DNA from: CAYTLW01 sp964438735
GTDB lineage: Bacteria > Myxococcota_A > UBA9042
DNA length: 64,000 bases
Assembly (NCBI GenBank): GCA_964438735.1
Contig: CAYTLW010000010.1
Location: 1 to 64,000, forward strand
Direction of reading: 5' to 3'
The position numbers were made by a program, and so were the translations under genes. Positions within the stretch are counted from its first letter, which is position 1. Each line of letters opens with the position of its first letter. The notes below the pieces were generated by a model. The model was not told where the DNA came from, did not search any database, and saw only the letters and a program-made list of their open reading frames with translations. Positions 15,478-24,213 of the stretch are shown one piece after another.

Positions 15478-18180
15478 ATGATTTCGATCTCGCCCCATCT
15501 CCCACGTGCCGCGACCTCCCGGTCGCTGGCCCTGCTGCTCGCCCTGGCTCTGGCGGCGCCCGCCGCCGCCCAGGAAAAGGCGATCCCGGTCAAGACCGGC
15601 AAGGCAGGGCGCATCAACAAATCCGGCAAGCACAAGGTCAAGGCCGGCGTCGGCCGATTCGTGCGTAAAAAGTCGAAGCTCGACGAGAAGTACGACCCGG
15701 CGAAGGTGACCAAGAAGATCAGCAATACGCCGATCGTGCCCGTGCCGCAGGTCAAGGGTGGCATGCCGGCAACGTCCGCCTCCGAGGCCGCCAAGAAGGT
15801 CGAAGATAGCTTCGAGTTCAAGAAGAACCTGATCGGCGTGAAATGCCGCAAGCTGCCCCTGAATGCCCGCGTCACGCTGGATTTCGAACAGGCCCCGTTG
15901 GAGTCGATCACCAAGCTGATCAGCTGCTGGACCATGAAGAATTTCTTCATCGCGTCCAATCGCCGCGGCGCCAAGATCACCATCCTGTCGCCCCAGCCTG
16001 TGAGCGTTTACGAGGCCTACCGCGCCTTCCTGTCAGCGCTGCATGTCAACGGCATGAGCATCACAAAGCGGGGTCAATTCGACCACATCGTCGACTCGGC
16101 GACGGCGCGTTCATCGGGCGCCGGGGTCTATGGTGTCGGTCAGCGGGTGCCCAACGAGGACATCATCGTCACGCAGCTGGTGCGCCTGAAGCATATCGAG
16201 GCCAAACAGCTCGAGGCCCTGCTCAACAAGTTCAAGGGCAAGACCGGCGACATCTTCACGTATGAGCCCAACAACACCCTGATCATCACCGACAGCGCGG
16301 CCAACATCCGGCGCATGGTCAAGCTGCTCAAGAACGTCGACGTGCCCCTGGGTAAAGAGAAGATCTTCATCCGCCCCGTGCAGCACATGCAGGCGACCGA
16401 ACTGGTCGAGAAGATCAACACGGTCTTCGGCGACAAGGGCGGCGGCAGGAGCCGGGGGCGACGCGGCAAGCCGGCCAAGAGCGCCGCGACGCAGGTCTCG
16501 ATCAGCAAGATCATCGCCGATGAGCGCACCAACCAGCTGATCCTGATGACCACGCGCTCGAGCTACATGAAGGTGGACGCGCTGATTCGCAAGCTGGATG
16601 TGCCCATCCCCGGCGAAGGTCAGATTCACATCCATCACCTCGAGAACGCCGACGCTGAAGAGCTGTCCAGCACCCTGTCTTCGCTGGCCAGCGGCGGCGG
16701 CGGCAGAAGCCGGGGAAGAAAGGGCCGTAGCCGAGGCAAGCGGGGCAGCAAGCGGGGCGGCGGCGGCTCGGCGGCGCTGTTTGAGGGTGAGGTGAAGATC
16801 ACCGCCCACAAGGCGACCAACTCGCTGGTGATCGAGTCATCCCTGAAAGACTACCTCAGCCTGTCCAAGGTGATCGGCGAGCTGGATCGGCAGCGCAAGC
16901 AGGTCTACGTCGAGGCGGTGATCATGGAGATCTCCACCTCGAAGAATCGCAACATGCAGATCGCCGGTTCGGCCGGAACAACCTTCGATATCGGCGATGA
17001 TGAGGTGCCCTTCATCCTCGGCCTGGGTGGCCTGGGTATGGGCGGCGCCGATCTGAGCCAGCTCAACTCCGGCGGCCTGGCGGCAGGCCTGCAGGGTCCG
17101 CTGCTGCAGGTCAACACCGGCAACGCTGGCGGCGCCGATTCGGCTGTGCCCGGTGGCGTGACCCTGTCGATTCCGGCCTTTGGCTTCCTGGTCCAGGCGA
17201 TCCAGGAGAACTCGGACGTCAACGTGCTGTCGACGCCGCACATCCTGACGCTGAACAACGAGGAGGCCGAGATCCAGGTCGGCCGCAAGGTGCCCTATCG
17301 ATCGGCCAGCCTGGGCGGCGGTCTGGGCGGTCTGGGCGGTCTTGCCGGCGGGTTGGGCGGTCAACTGGGCGGCATCGCCGGCGGCGCGCTCGGCGCCCTG
17401 GGCGGTCTGGGTGGCCTCGGCGGACTGGGCGCCATGGTTCAGCACGTGGACGTGGACCTGACCCTGAAGATCACGCCGCAGATCAACGAGAGCGACTTCA
17501 TCAAGCTCAAGATCGAGGAGCAGCTGGACGAGATCGAGGCCATGGACCCGAACCTCGGTCCGACCACCTCCAAGCGCAAGGTGAGCAATACGGTCGTCGT
17601 GCGCGATCAGCAGCCGGTGGTGATCGGCGGCCTGATCACCGATCGCGAGAGCACCGGCGTGGCCAAGGTGCCGCTGCTGGGCGATCTGCCGCTCATCGGC
17701 GTGCTCTTCCGCAAATCCACCAAGCGCGTCGAGAAGAAGAACCTGATGCTCGTGATCGTGCCGCACATCATCAAGGATCCCAGCGATCTGCGGCGGATGC
17801 ACGAGGAGAAGACGCAGCAGCTCCGAGAGTTCGCCGACGAGCTGGCCACCAAGCGCAAGGAGCACGCCGGCAAGATCGACTACCGCAAGAAGCGCGGCAT
17901 GTTGCAGCACATCTTCACGGCCGTTGAAGAGGCGACCAAGGAGCGCAAGCTGCTCGAGAAGGCGTACTACGACAACTCGGCAGTGGACCTGGTCGGACCG
18001 CCCGAGCATCACGACCTGGACTACGACCCCTTCGCGCCGGCCTTCGACAAGAAGGGCAAGCGCAAGGCCGCCCCGCCGGGTGGCGGCGCCGAGGTGGAGG
18101 TCATCGACCTGCCCAGCCGCAAGCGCGCCAGCAGGCCCGCCGCCGGTAAGAAGACGGGCAAGACCGAGGGGAAGCGTTGA
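15478..18180 (+). CDS. gspD: Type II secretion system secretin GspD
   Basis: Forms the multimeric outer-membrane channel of the secretion system. It has 900 residues, longer than the usual 650-700. A signal peptide ends APAAA near 30. An N0 domain (about 120-205) and N1-N3 domains (about 220-480) precede the secretin core (about 480-770). The core has the conserved end VPLLGDLPLIGVLF and KKNLMLVIVPHI. Unusual features: two Gly/Arg/Lys-rich insertions in the N-domains (near 320-335 and 401-425), and a long Gly/Leu repeat (residues about 612-652) within the core. A charged C-terminal extension of about 130 residues ends in a Lys/Arg tail and may be a pilotin-binding S-domain (inference). The TGA overlaps the gspE ATG by one base. 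Confidence 0.95.
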   Translation: MISISPHLPRAATSRSLALLLALALAAPAAAQEKAIPVKTGKAGRINKSGKHKVKAGVGRFVRKKSKLDEKYDPAKVTKKISNTPIVPVPQVKGGMPATSASEAAKKVEDSFEFKKNLIGVKCRKLPLNARVTLDFEQAPLESITKLISCWTMKNFFIASNRRGAKITILSPQPVSVYEAYRAFLSALHVNGMSITKRGQFDHIVDSATARSSGAGVYGVGQRVPNEDIIVTQLVRLKHIEAKQLEALLNKFKGKTGDIFTYEPNNTLIITDSAANIRRMVKLLKNVDVPLGKEKIFIRPVQHMQATELVEKINTVFGDKGGGRSRGRRGKPAKSAATQVSISKIIADERTNQLILMTTRSSYMKVDALIRKLDVPIPGEGQIHIHHLENADAEELSSTLSSLASGGGGRSRGRKGRSRGKRGSKRGGGGSAALFEGEVKITAHKATNSLVIESSLKDYLSLSKVIGELDRQRKQVYVEAVIMEISTSKNRNMQIAGSAGTTFDIGDDEVPFILGLGGLGMGGADLSQLNSGGLAAGLQGPLLQVNTGNAGGADSAVPGGVTLSIPAFGFLVQAIQENSDVNVLSTPHILTLNNEEAEIQVGRKVPYRSASLGGGLGGLGGLAGGLGGQLGGIAGGALGALGGLGGLGGLGAMVQHVDVDLTLKITPQINESDFIKLKIEEQLDEIEAMDPNLGPTTSKRKVSNTVVVRDQQPVVIGGLITDRESTGVAKVPLLGDLPLIGVLFRKSTKRVEKKNLMLVIVPHIIKDPSDLRRMHEEKTQQLREFADELATKRKEHAGKIDYRKKRGMLQHIFTAVEEATKERKLLEKAYYDNSAVDLVGPPEHHDLDYDPFAPAFDKKGKRKAAPPGGGAEVEVIDLPSRKRASRPAAGKKTGKTEGKR

Positions 18181-19925
18181 TGCAGATCGGCAATCAACGT
18201 CAGCCCGCCATCGACGCCCGCCGCCTGGGCGAGATCCTGGTCGGTCGGGGCCAGTGTTCCGAAGACCAGATCAACCACGCCCTCGAGGTGCAACGGGAGC
18301 GCAACGGCCTGATCGGCGAGATCCTGGTCCAGATCGGCGCGGTGACGCAGCTGCAGTTGACGGCCGCCCTGGGCGCGCAGTTCGGCATCCCGGTGCAGGA
18401 GAGCATCGACGAGGAGGGCCTGGACGCCTCGCTGGTGGGTCCGGTGTCCATGAGCTACGCCAAGAGCGCCGGCGTGCTGCCGGTCCGCTTCGAAGATGGC
18501 GTGCTGCACGTGGCCCTGGCGAATCCGCTGGCGGTGGACGTGCTCGATGACCTGCGGGTGCTCTACGCCCAGGCGCGCATCGAGCCGGTGCTGGTCAGCC
18601 CCGAAGTGCTCAACCACGCCGTCAACTTCGCCTTCGATCGCCGGGCCCGCGCCGACCAGGTGGTCGATGACATGGCCAAGGAAGAGGGCATCGGCGACAT
18701 CGCCGTGGAGCTCGAAGACGCGGCCAAGGACATCCTGGACGAAGACGACGAGGCGCCGATCATCCGCCTGGTCAACGCGGTGCTCAACCAGGCGGCCAAG
18801 GAAAGGGCCTCCGATGTGCACATCGAGCCCATGGAGAAGTACGTCCTGTTCCGCTTCCGGCGCGATGGCGTGCTGCACGAGGTGGTGCGCTCGCCCAAGC
18901 GCTTCCAGGCCTCGATCACCAGTCGCATCAAGATCATGGGCAACCTGAACATCGCCGAGAAGCGGCTGCCCCAGGACGGCCGCATCCGCATCAAGGTGGC
19001 GGGTCGCGACATCGATCTTCGTCTGAGCACCATCCCCACGGCCCATGGCGAGCGCATCGTCATGCGTCTGCTGGACAAGACCGCGACCACCCTGGACCTG
19101 ACCACGCTGGGTATGCGCGACGAGACCCGGTCGGCCCTGGACGATCTGATCCGCCGACCCAACGGCATCATCCTCTGCACCGGTCCAACGGGTAGCGGCA
19201 AGACCACCACGCTCTACTCGGCGCTGGTGACCATCAACAAGCCGGACATCAACATCCTGACCATCGAGGATCCGGTCGAGTACCAGCTCGAGGGTATCGG
19301 CCAGATGCAGGTACAGCCGAAGATCGACTTCACCTTCGCCCGCGGCCTGCGCGCCACCCTGCGCCAGGATCCGGACGTGGTGCTGGTCGGCGAGATTCGC
19401 GACCTGGAGACGGCGGAGATCGCCGTGCAGGCCTCGCTCACCGGTCACCTGGTGTTCTCGACGGTGCACACCAACGACGCCGCCTCGACCTTCACCCGGC
19501 TGATCGACATGGGCGTGGAGCCCTTCCTGCTCTCGTCGTCCATCGTCGGCGTGCTGGCGCAGCGCTTGATCCGCGTGCTCTGCCGCGACTGCCGGGTGCC
19601 GCACCTGGTGACCGACCTGGAGCTGGAGCAGTTGGGCCTGACCCGCGCCGATCCGCGCCTGAAGGAGGCGACCTTCTTCGCCGCTGGCGGCTGCGGAGAG
19701 TGCGGCATGAGCGGCTATGCCGGCCGATCGGGCCTGCACGAGCTGATGATCCCGGACGACGAGGTCAAGCGCCTTGTGGTCCACAAATCCGACGCCGGCG
19801 CCATCAAGCGCGCGGGCGTCATGGCGGGCATGAAGACATTGCTGGAAGACGGCGCCATCAAGGCGATGAAGGGCGTGACGACGGTCGAAGAGATCGTGCG
19901 CATCGCCACGGCAGCTGTGGAGTAG
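18180..19925 (+). CDS. gspE: Type II secretion system ATPase GspE
   Basis: Cytoplasmic hexameric ATPase that powers pseudopilus assembly. It has 581 residues. I use the ATG at 18180 (overlapping the gspD stop as TGATG) rather than the TTG one codon earlier. An N-terminal GspE N1-type domain (about 10-160) precedes the motor. Walker A is GPTGSGKT at 335-342; the Asp box includes TIEDPVEYQLEGI; Walker B is VLVGEIRD at 401-408; the His box includes TGHLVFSTVHTNDA. The zinc-binding tetracysteine is complete: Cys468, Cys471, Cys505 and Cys508. The Cys tetrad and gene context favour GspE over PilB. Confidence 0.96.
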   Translation: MQIGNQRQPAIDARRLGEILVGRGQCSEDQINHALEVQRERNGLIGEILVQIGAVTQLQLTAALGAQFGIPVQESIDEEGLDASLVGPVSMSYAKSAGVLPVRFEDGVLHVALANPLAVDVLDDLRVLYAQARIEPVLVSPEVLNHAVNFAFDRRARADQVVDDMAKEEGIGDIAVELEDAAKDILDEDDEAPIIRLVNAVLNQAAKERASDVHIEPMEKYVLFRFRRDGVLHEVVRSPKRFQASITSRIKIMGNLNIAEKRLPQDGRIRIKVAGRDIDLRLSTIPTAHGERIVMRLLDKTATTLDLTTLGMRDETRSALDDLIRRPNGIILCTGPTGSGKTTTLYSALVTINKPDINILTIEDPVEYQLEGIGQMQVQPKIDFTFARGLRATLRQDPDVVLVGEIRDLETAEIAVQASLTGHLVFSTVHTNDAASTFTRLIDMGVEPFLLSSSIVGVLAQRLIRVLCRDCRVPHLVTDLELEQLGLTRADPRLKEATFFAAGGCGECGMSGYAGRSGLHELMIPDDEVKRLVVHKSDAGAIKRAGVMAGMKTLLEDGAIKAMKGVTTVEEIVRIATAAVE

Positions 19926-19957
19926 TTCGCCGCAGGGCGAAGGAGAGAACAGGATAG

Positions 19958-21217
19958 ATGCCGGTCTACGAGTACATCGGTCGCTCTTCGGGCGGCAAGT
20001 CGGTCAAGGGGGTGATGGACGCCGACAACGTCCGCGCCCTGCGCACCGCCTTGCGTCGCGAGAAGGTGTTCCTGACCGAGTACCACGAGACCTCAGCCAA
20101 GGGCGGCAAGGGCAAGGTGCGCGCCGGCGTCAAGCAGAAGTCGGGCTCGCGAGACGTCGACCTGAAGGAGATGCTGGTCCGCATCTCACCCATGGATGTG
20201 GCCGAGATGACGCGCCAGCTCGCCACCCTGCAGAAAGCGGGCGTGCCCCTGGTGGACTCCCTCACCGCCATCGTCGAGCAGACCGAGAACCCCAAGCTCA
20301 AGCGGGTGCTCAGCCAGATCCGCACCGGCGTCAACGAGGGCGTGAGCCTGCACCGGGCCCTGGCCAACCACCCCACGGTCTTTGGCGAGACCTACGCCAA
20401 CATGGTCCGCGCAGGCGAGTCGTCCGGCACCATGGAGATCGTATTGCTGCGCCTGGCCGACTTCACCGAGGCGCAGGTCCGACTGCGCAACAAGGTGATC
20501 GGCGCGCTGACCTACCCGGTGATCATGCTGATCATCGCCGTCGGCATCGTCACCGCGATGATGGTCCTGGTGGTGCCCAAGATCACCATCATGTTCGAGG
20601 ATCTGGGCGCCGACCTGCCCTTCATCACCAAGGTGCTGATCTTCATCAGCGACACGCTGTCGACCTGGTGGCCGATCATCGGCCTGCTGCTGGCGGCGGC
20701 GTTCTGGGCCTTCAATCGCTGGCGGGTCAGCGAAGAGGGCCAGCCGAAGTGGGATCGCTTCGTGCTCAAGGTGCCGGTGCTGGGCGATCTGCTGCGCAAG
20801 ATCGCCATCGCCCGCTTCGCCCGCACCCTGGGCACCCTGCTGAGCTCCGGTGTGCCGCTGCTGACGGCCATGGAGATCGTCGAGAACGTGGTCGCCAACA
20901 AGGTCCTCGCGGCGGTGCTGGCCGACGCGCGGGTGGCCATCCGCGAGGGCGATTCCATCGCCGGACCCCTGAAACGATCCGAGGAGTTCCCGCCCATGGT
21001 GGTGCACATGGTGTCCATCGGCGAGCGCTCGGGCGAGCTCGAAAACATGCTCACCAACGTCTCGGAGAGCTACGAAAACCAGGTCGACACCCGGGTCAAC
21101 GCGCTGACGTCGATCCTGGAGCCGATCATGATCGTGGGCATGGGCATCATCGTGGCCTTCCTGGTGGCGGCGATCCTGATGCCGATGATGCAACTGACGT
21201 CCGCGGTCAGCGGCTGA
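19958..21217 (+). CDS. gspF: Type II secretion system inner-membrane platform protein GspF
   Basis: Polytopic platform protein that contacts GspE and GspL. It has 419 residues, close to family size. It shows two homologous cytoplasmic T2SSF domains: about 80-195 (MDVAEMTRQLATLQKAGVPL, TFGETYANMVRAGESSG) and about 280-400 (IARFARTLGTLLSSGVPL, HMVSIGERSGELENML). Membrane segments lie at about 188-208, 235-255 and 390-412. The start has AGGAGAG upstream. It lies 32 nt after gspE and 42 nt before gspG. Together with the preceding ATPase this is the engine part of the system. Confidence 0.95.
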   Translation: MPVYEYIGRSSGGKSVKGVMDADNVRALRTALRREKVFLTEYHETSAKGGKGKVRAGVKQKSGSRDVDLKEMLVRISPMDVAEMTRQLATLQKAGVPLVDSLTAIVEQTENPKLKRVLSQIRTGVNEGVSLHRALANHPTVFGETYANMVRAGESSGTMEIVLLRLADFTEAQVRLRNKVIGALTYPVIMLIIAVGIVTAMMVLVVPKITIMFEDLGADLPFITKVLIFISDTLSTWWPIIGLLLAAAFWAFNRWRVSEEGQPKWDRFVLKVPVLGDLLRKIAIARFARTLGTLLSSGVPLLTAMEIVENVVANKVLAAVLADARVAIREGDSIAGPLKRSEEFPPMVVHMVSIGERSGELENMLTNVSESYENQVDTRVNALTSILEPIMIVGMGIIVAFLVAAILMPMMQLTSAVSG

Positions 21218-21259
21218 GAACAGCGCCGACGGCGACAACGCGTCGGAGAGGAGAAGGAC

Positions 21260-21733
21260 ATGGAAGAGCAGATCGAGCGCATCGACAATGAGCGGATCGA
21301 CAATGAGCGGATCGACAACGACGAGCAGGCGGCGGCGGTGGCGCCGGCGGTCCGCATCGTGCCCCGTGGCCAGCGCGGCATGACGCTGATCGAGATCATG
21401 GTGGTGATCGTGATCATCGGCATCCTCGGCTCAGCCCTGGCGGTCGGCGTCTTCGGCATGTTGGGCGACGCCCGCGAGGACACGGCCAAGGCGCAGGTCA
21501 ATACGATCGGCGCGGTGATCGAAGCCTTCGAAGCGCGCAATGGTGACTGGCCCGACTCGCTGGAGTCGATGACTGAAGGCAAGCGGGCGAAGCTGAAGAA
21601 GGGCAACCTCAAGGACCCGTGGAAGCAGCCCCTGAACTACAGCGCCGACGGCGAAGGCTTCACGCTCTGCTCCAACGGCAGCGACAAGCGCCAGGGATCG
21701 GAGGATGACGTCTGCTACGGCGACGATGACTAG
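21260..21733 (+). CDS. gspG: Major pseudopilin GspG with an unusually long leader
   Basis: Major pseudopilus subunit of 157 residues. The prepilin site is RG before MTLIEIMVVIVIIGIL: cleavage after Gly40, with Glu45 at mature position 5. The C-terminal part carries family features (LKDPWKQPLNYSADGEGF, then an acidic Asp end that may bind calcium). The leader is about 40 residues instead of the usual 6-10 and contains ERIDN three times, encoded by a 15 bp tandem repeat. The start is supported by GGAGAGGAG upstream; GTG codons inside the leader are the only alternatives. Processing would need the prepilin peptidase GspO/PilD, which is not in this window. Confidence 0.93.
   Translation: MEEQIERIDNERIDNERIDNDEQAAAVAPAVRIVPRGQRGMTLIEIMVVIVIIGILGSALAVGVFGMLGDAREDTAKAQVNTIGAVIEAFEARNGDWPDSLESMTEGKRAKLKKGNLKDPWKQPLNYSADGEGFTLCSNGSDKRQGSEDDVCYGDDD
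21275..21319 (+). repeat. 15 bp tandem repeat, three copies, inside the gspG leader
   Basis: Units 21275-21289, 21290-21304 and 21305-21319, consensus GAGCGGATCGACAAT, with one mismatch in the first and one in the third unit. Each unit is five codons (ERIDN), so copy-number change would keep the frame. Confidence 0.9.
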
Positions 21734-21744
21734 AGGAGCGTGAG

Positions 21745-22371
21745 TTGAGCGTGCAGCGCCGCAGGGACCCACGAGGGTTCACTCTGATCGAGCTGGTCGT
21801 CGTGATGGCGGTCATCGCCGTGGTCACCAGCGCGGTGGCCATCGGCATCGGCAACATCCGCGGCGCGTCGGTGCAGGCCGAGAGCGGCAAGCTCACGCTG
21901 GCGATTCGCTACCTCTACAACCTCAGCGTGCTCAACGGAAAGAACTACCGCCTGGTGATCGACCTGGACAGCGGCACCTACTGGGGCGAGGAGCAGAGCT
22001 CGCGCGACCCATGCAAGGCCTTCCTGCTGCCGGACGAGGAAGACGACGCCGAGAGCAGCACCGACGAGGATCCCGATCGCCAGCAGACAGCGGGCTTCGG
22101 GGCCGCCAAGAGCAAGCTGGTCAAGAAGCGCAAGCTGGCCAAGGGCATCGTCTTCGGCGGCGTCATGACCTCCCACCAGAGCGAGCTGTCCACGGCGGGC
22201 CAGGCGCACATCAACTTCTTCCCCAACGGCACCGCCGAGGCGGCCATGGTCTACCTGCAGGACAAGGATGACGAAGAGGACGTCATGAGCGTGGAGGTGC
22301 TGGCCATGCAGGGCACGGCGCGCATCTACGAGTTCAAGCAGGACCTGCAGGACTTCTTCGATCGAGGATGA
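21745..22371 (+). CDS. gspH: Minor pseudopilin GspH
   Basis: Minor pseudopilin of 208 residues. The prepilin site is PRG before FTLIELVVVMAVIAVV: cleavage after Gly11, Glu16 at mature position 5. The start is a TTG at 21745, with GAGGAG about 6 nt upstream; a GTG two codons later is possible but badly spaced. The C-terminal globular part carries an acidic insertion (DEEDDAESSTDEDPD) around 98-112. The position directly after gspG and the GspH/FimT-like fold support the name. The gspI TTG start lies one base after the TGA. Confidence 0.85.
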   Translation: MSVQRRRDPRGFTLIELVVVMAVIAVVTSAVAIGIGNIRGASVQAESGKLTLAIRYLYNLSVLNGKNYRLVIDLDSGTYWGEEQSSRDPCKAFLLPDEEDDAESSTDEDPDRQQTAGFGAAKSKLVKKRKLAKGIVFGGVMTSHQSELSTAGQAHINFFPNGTAEAAMVYLQDKDDEEDVMSVEVLAMQGTARIYEFKQDLQDFFDRG

Positions 22372-22372
22372 T

Positions 22373-23260
22373 TTGAACGGCAGACGCACCAGGAAAGGCA
22401 GCGACCAGCGGGGCTTCACCCTGCTGGAGATCCTGATCGCGATGGCCATTCTGGCCTTCGCGCTCGCGGTCATCTCGTCGTCTTCCTCGTCGTCGGCGAT
22501 CTTCTCCAAGCGGGTCTACAGCTCCACCGCGGCCTCGCTGTTGTTACGTGGGGTGGTGCTCGATATCGAGGAGGCCTATCGCAAGGACGGATTCCCGACC
22601 AACGACATCGAGGACAAGGATTGCGACCTGCCCAAGCCCTACGAGAAGCGATTCTCGTGCAGCTACGACCTGATCGGCCTGAACCTGGACGACAGCGCCA
22701 TCGCCGATATGACCCAGCAGGCCCAGGAGATGCTCGCCGAGGCCCAGGAGTCGCTGCAGAACTCGGGTGCGCTGGACAAGCTGGAGAGCTCGCGCGGCAA
22801 GGCGGCGGCCAACAAGCAGGCGGACAAGGCGCTGGACGACCTGGGCGACGCCGCCAAGAGCGCCAACCAGACCGGCCTCGACCTGGGTGGACTGGCCAAG
22901 AGTGGCGACATGATGCAGCTCATCCAGACCATCCTGATGAGCGGCGAACAGGGCCTGAACCTGCTCTCGCTCTGCGACATCAACATCTCCGTCTTGCAGA
23001 TGTCCATGGGCCTGATGGTGGCCGAGTTGCTGCCGCGCATCCTCAAACGAGCCAGCGATCGCACGCGCAAGCTGCGCGTCCGACTGAGTTGGGACGACGC
23101 CGAGGGCGACGAGCGCACGCTCGAGCTGGAGACCTTCACCACCGCGGTCAGCGAGAAGGAGGCGCAGGCGATGCAGCAGTTCAAGGATCAGCAGGAACTG
23201 GAGCAGGCCCTGCGGGGCGATCAAGAGGCGAAACGTCCGCCGGCACCGGGGGATCGTTGA
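22373..23260 (+). CDS. gspI: Minor pseudopilin GspI, enlarged
   Basis: Minor pseudopilin of 295 residues, about twice the usual 120-140. The start is a TTG at 22373 with GAGG 5 nt upstream; the nearby ATG at 22368 is in another frame and stops at once. The prepilin site is QRG before FTLLEILIAMAILAFALAV (cleavage after Gly14, Glu19 at +5). A Ser run follows the membrane helix. Residues about 115-190 are an Ala/Gln/Leu/Asp-rich helical insertion not typical of GspI. The part after it (RTRKLRVRLSWDDAEGDERTL) resembles the usual beta-sheet end. The gspJ ATG overlaps the stop as TGATG. Confidence 0.82.
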   Translation: MNGRRTRKGSDQRGFTLLEILIAMAILAFALAVISSSSSSSAIFSKRVYSSTAASLLLRGVVLDIEEAYRKDGFPTNDIEDKDCDLPKPYEKRFSCSYDLIGLNLDDSAIADMTQQAQEMLAEAQESLQNSGALDKLESSRGKAAANKQADKALDDLGDAAKSANQTGLDLGGLAKSGDMMQLIQTILMSGEQGLNLLSLCDINISVLQMSMGLMVAELLPRILKRASDRTRKLRVRLSWDDAEGDERTLELETFTTAVSEKEAQAMQQFKDQQELEQALRGDQEAKRPPAPGDR

Positions 23261-24213
23261 TGAAGCGTCTCACTCCCCACGGCAATTCCATGAAGGGCTT
23301 CACCCTGATGGAGCTCCTGGTGGCCGCCGGGCTGCTGGCCCTGATGGGGCTGATCCTGGGCACGTCCATCAGCGCGGTCATGGGCGCCATTCGGGACAAT
23401 CGGGAGATGCAGGATCGCTACCACTCCGCGCGGGTGGCCCTGGGCCGGATGCAGCGCGAGATCGCCATGGCCTACCTGAGCAAGCACCAGGGCGAAGATC
23501 GCACGACCAAGACGGTCTTCCTGGGCAAATCCGACCGGCTCACCTTCACCTACATGGGGCATCGGCGCATCCAGCACAACGCCGAGGAGAGCGACCAGGG
23601 TGTGGTCGAGTACTACCTGGAGCGCCAGGGGGGCGGCCTGCCCGCCTTGATTCGGCGCGAGAAGGTGATCATCGACGATGTGCCTGAAAAGGAGGGTCGT
23701 CGCCAGGTGCTGGCCGAAGACGTGCGCAAGCTGCGTTTTGAGTACTGGAACCTGGACAAGGAGAGCTGGGAATCGGATTGGAAGGTGGAGATCGACAACG
23801 TGCTCGAGGAGCAGAAGCGCAAGGCGGCGGCTGCGGCCATCACCACGGCCCTGACCGGCAGCGCCTCGGCGGGCGCGCTGGCCGCCGAGAAGGCCAAGCG
23901 CAAGAGGACCCACGGTCCCGACGACCTCTACCTGCCCGGGCGGGTGCGCATCACAATCCTGCTGGCGACCGATGATGACGAGCTGGACCTGGAGTTCGAG
24001 ACCCAGTCGAGGATTCGGCTGATGCAGCCGCTGGACTTCCAGCGTGCCATGACCTCAGACCTGGCCAACGATCCGCTCAATGCCCTGGGCACCGGCGCGG
24101 GCCAGTTGACGGGCAAGAACTTGAAGGGCGTGACGCCACTGCTGCAGCAGATGCAGGGCGGCGCCGGCATCTTCAGCGGACAGGGCGGCGGCGCCGCGGG
24201 AGGCAATCGGTGA
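23260..24213 (+). CDS. gspJ: Minor pseudopilin GspJ, enlarged
   Basis: Minor pseudopilin of 317 residues, somewhat longer than usual (about 200-230). The ATG at 23260 shares a base with the gspI stop; the open frame reaching back to 22621 lies inside gspI and is not coding. The prepilin site is KG before FTLMELLVAAGLLALMGLI (cleavage after Gly13, Glu18 at +5). The GspJ-like core includes YHSARVALGRMQREIAM, LTFTYMGHRR and LRFEYWNLDKESW. An Ala/Lys-rich insertion lies near 185-215 and a Gly-rich tail ends the protein. The gspK GTG overlaps its TGA as GTGA. Confidence 0.85.
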   Translation: MKRLTPHGNSMKGFTLMELLVAAGLLALMGLILGTSISAVMGAIRDNREMQDRYHSARVALGRMQREIAMAYLSKHQGEDRTTKTVFLGKSDRLTFTYMGHRRIQHNAEESDQGVVEYYLERQGGGLPALIRREKVIIDDVPEKEGRRQVLAEDVRKLRFEYWNLDKESWESDWKVEIDNVLEEQKRKAAAAAITTALTGSASAGALAAEKAKRKRTHGPDDLYLPGRVRITILLATDDDELDLEFETQSRIRLMQPLDFQRAMTSDLANDPLNALGTGAGQLTGKNLKGVTPLLQQMQGGAGIFSGQGGGAAGGNR

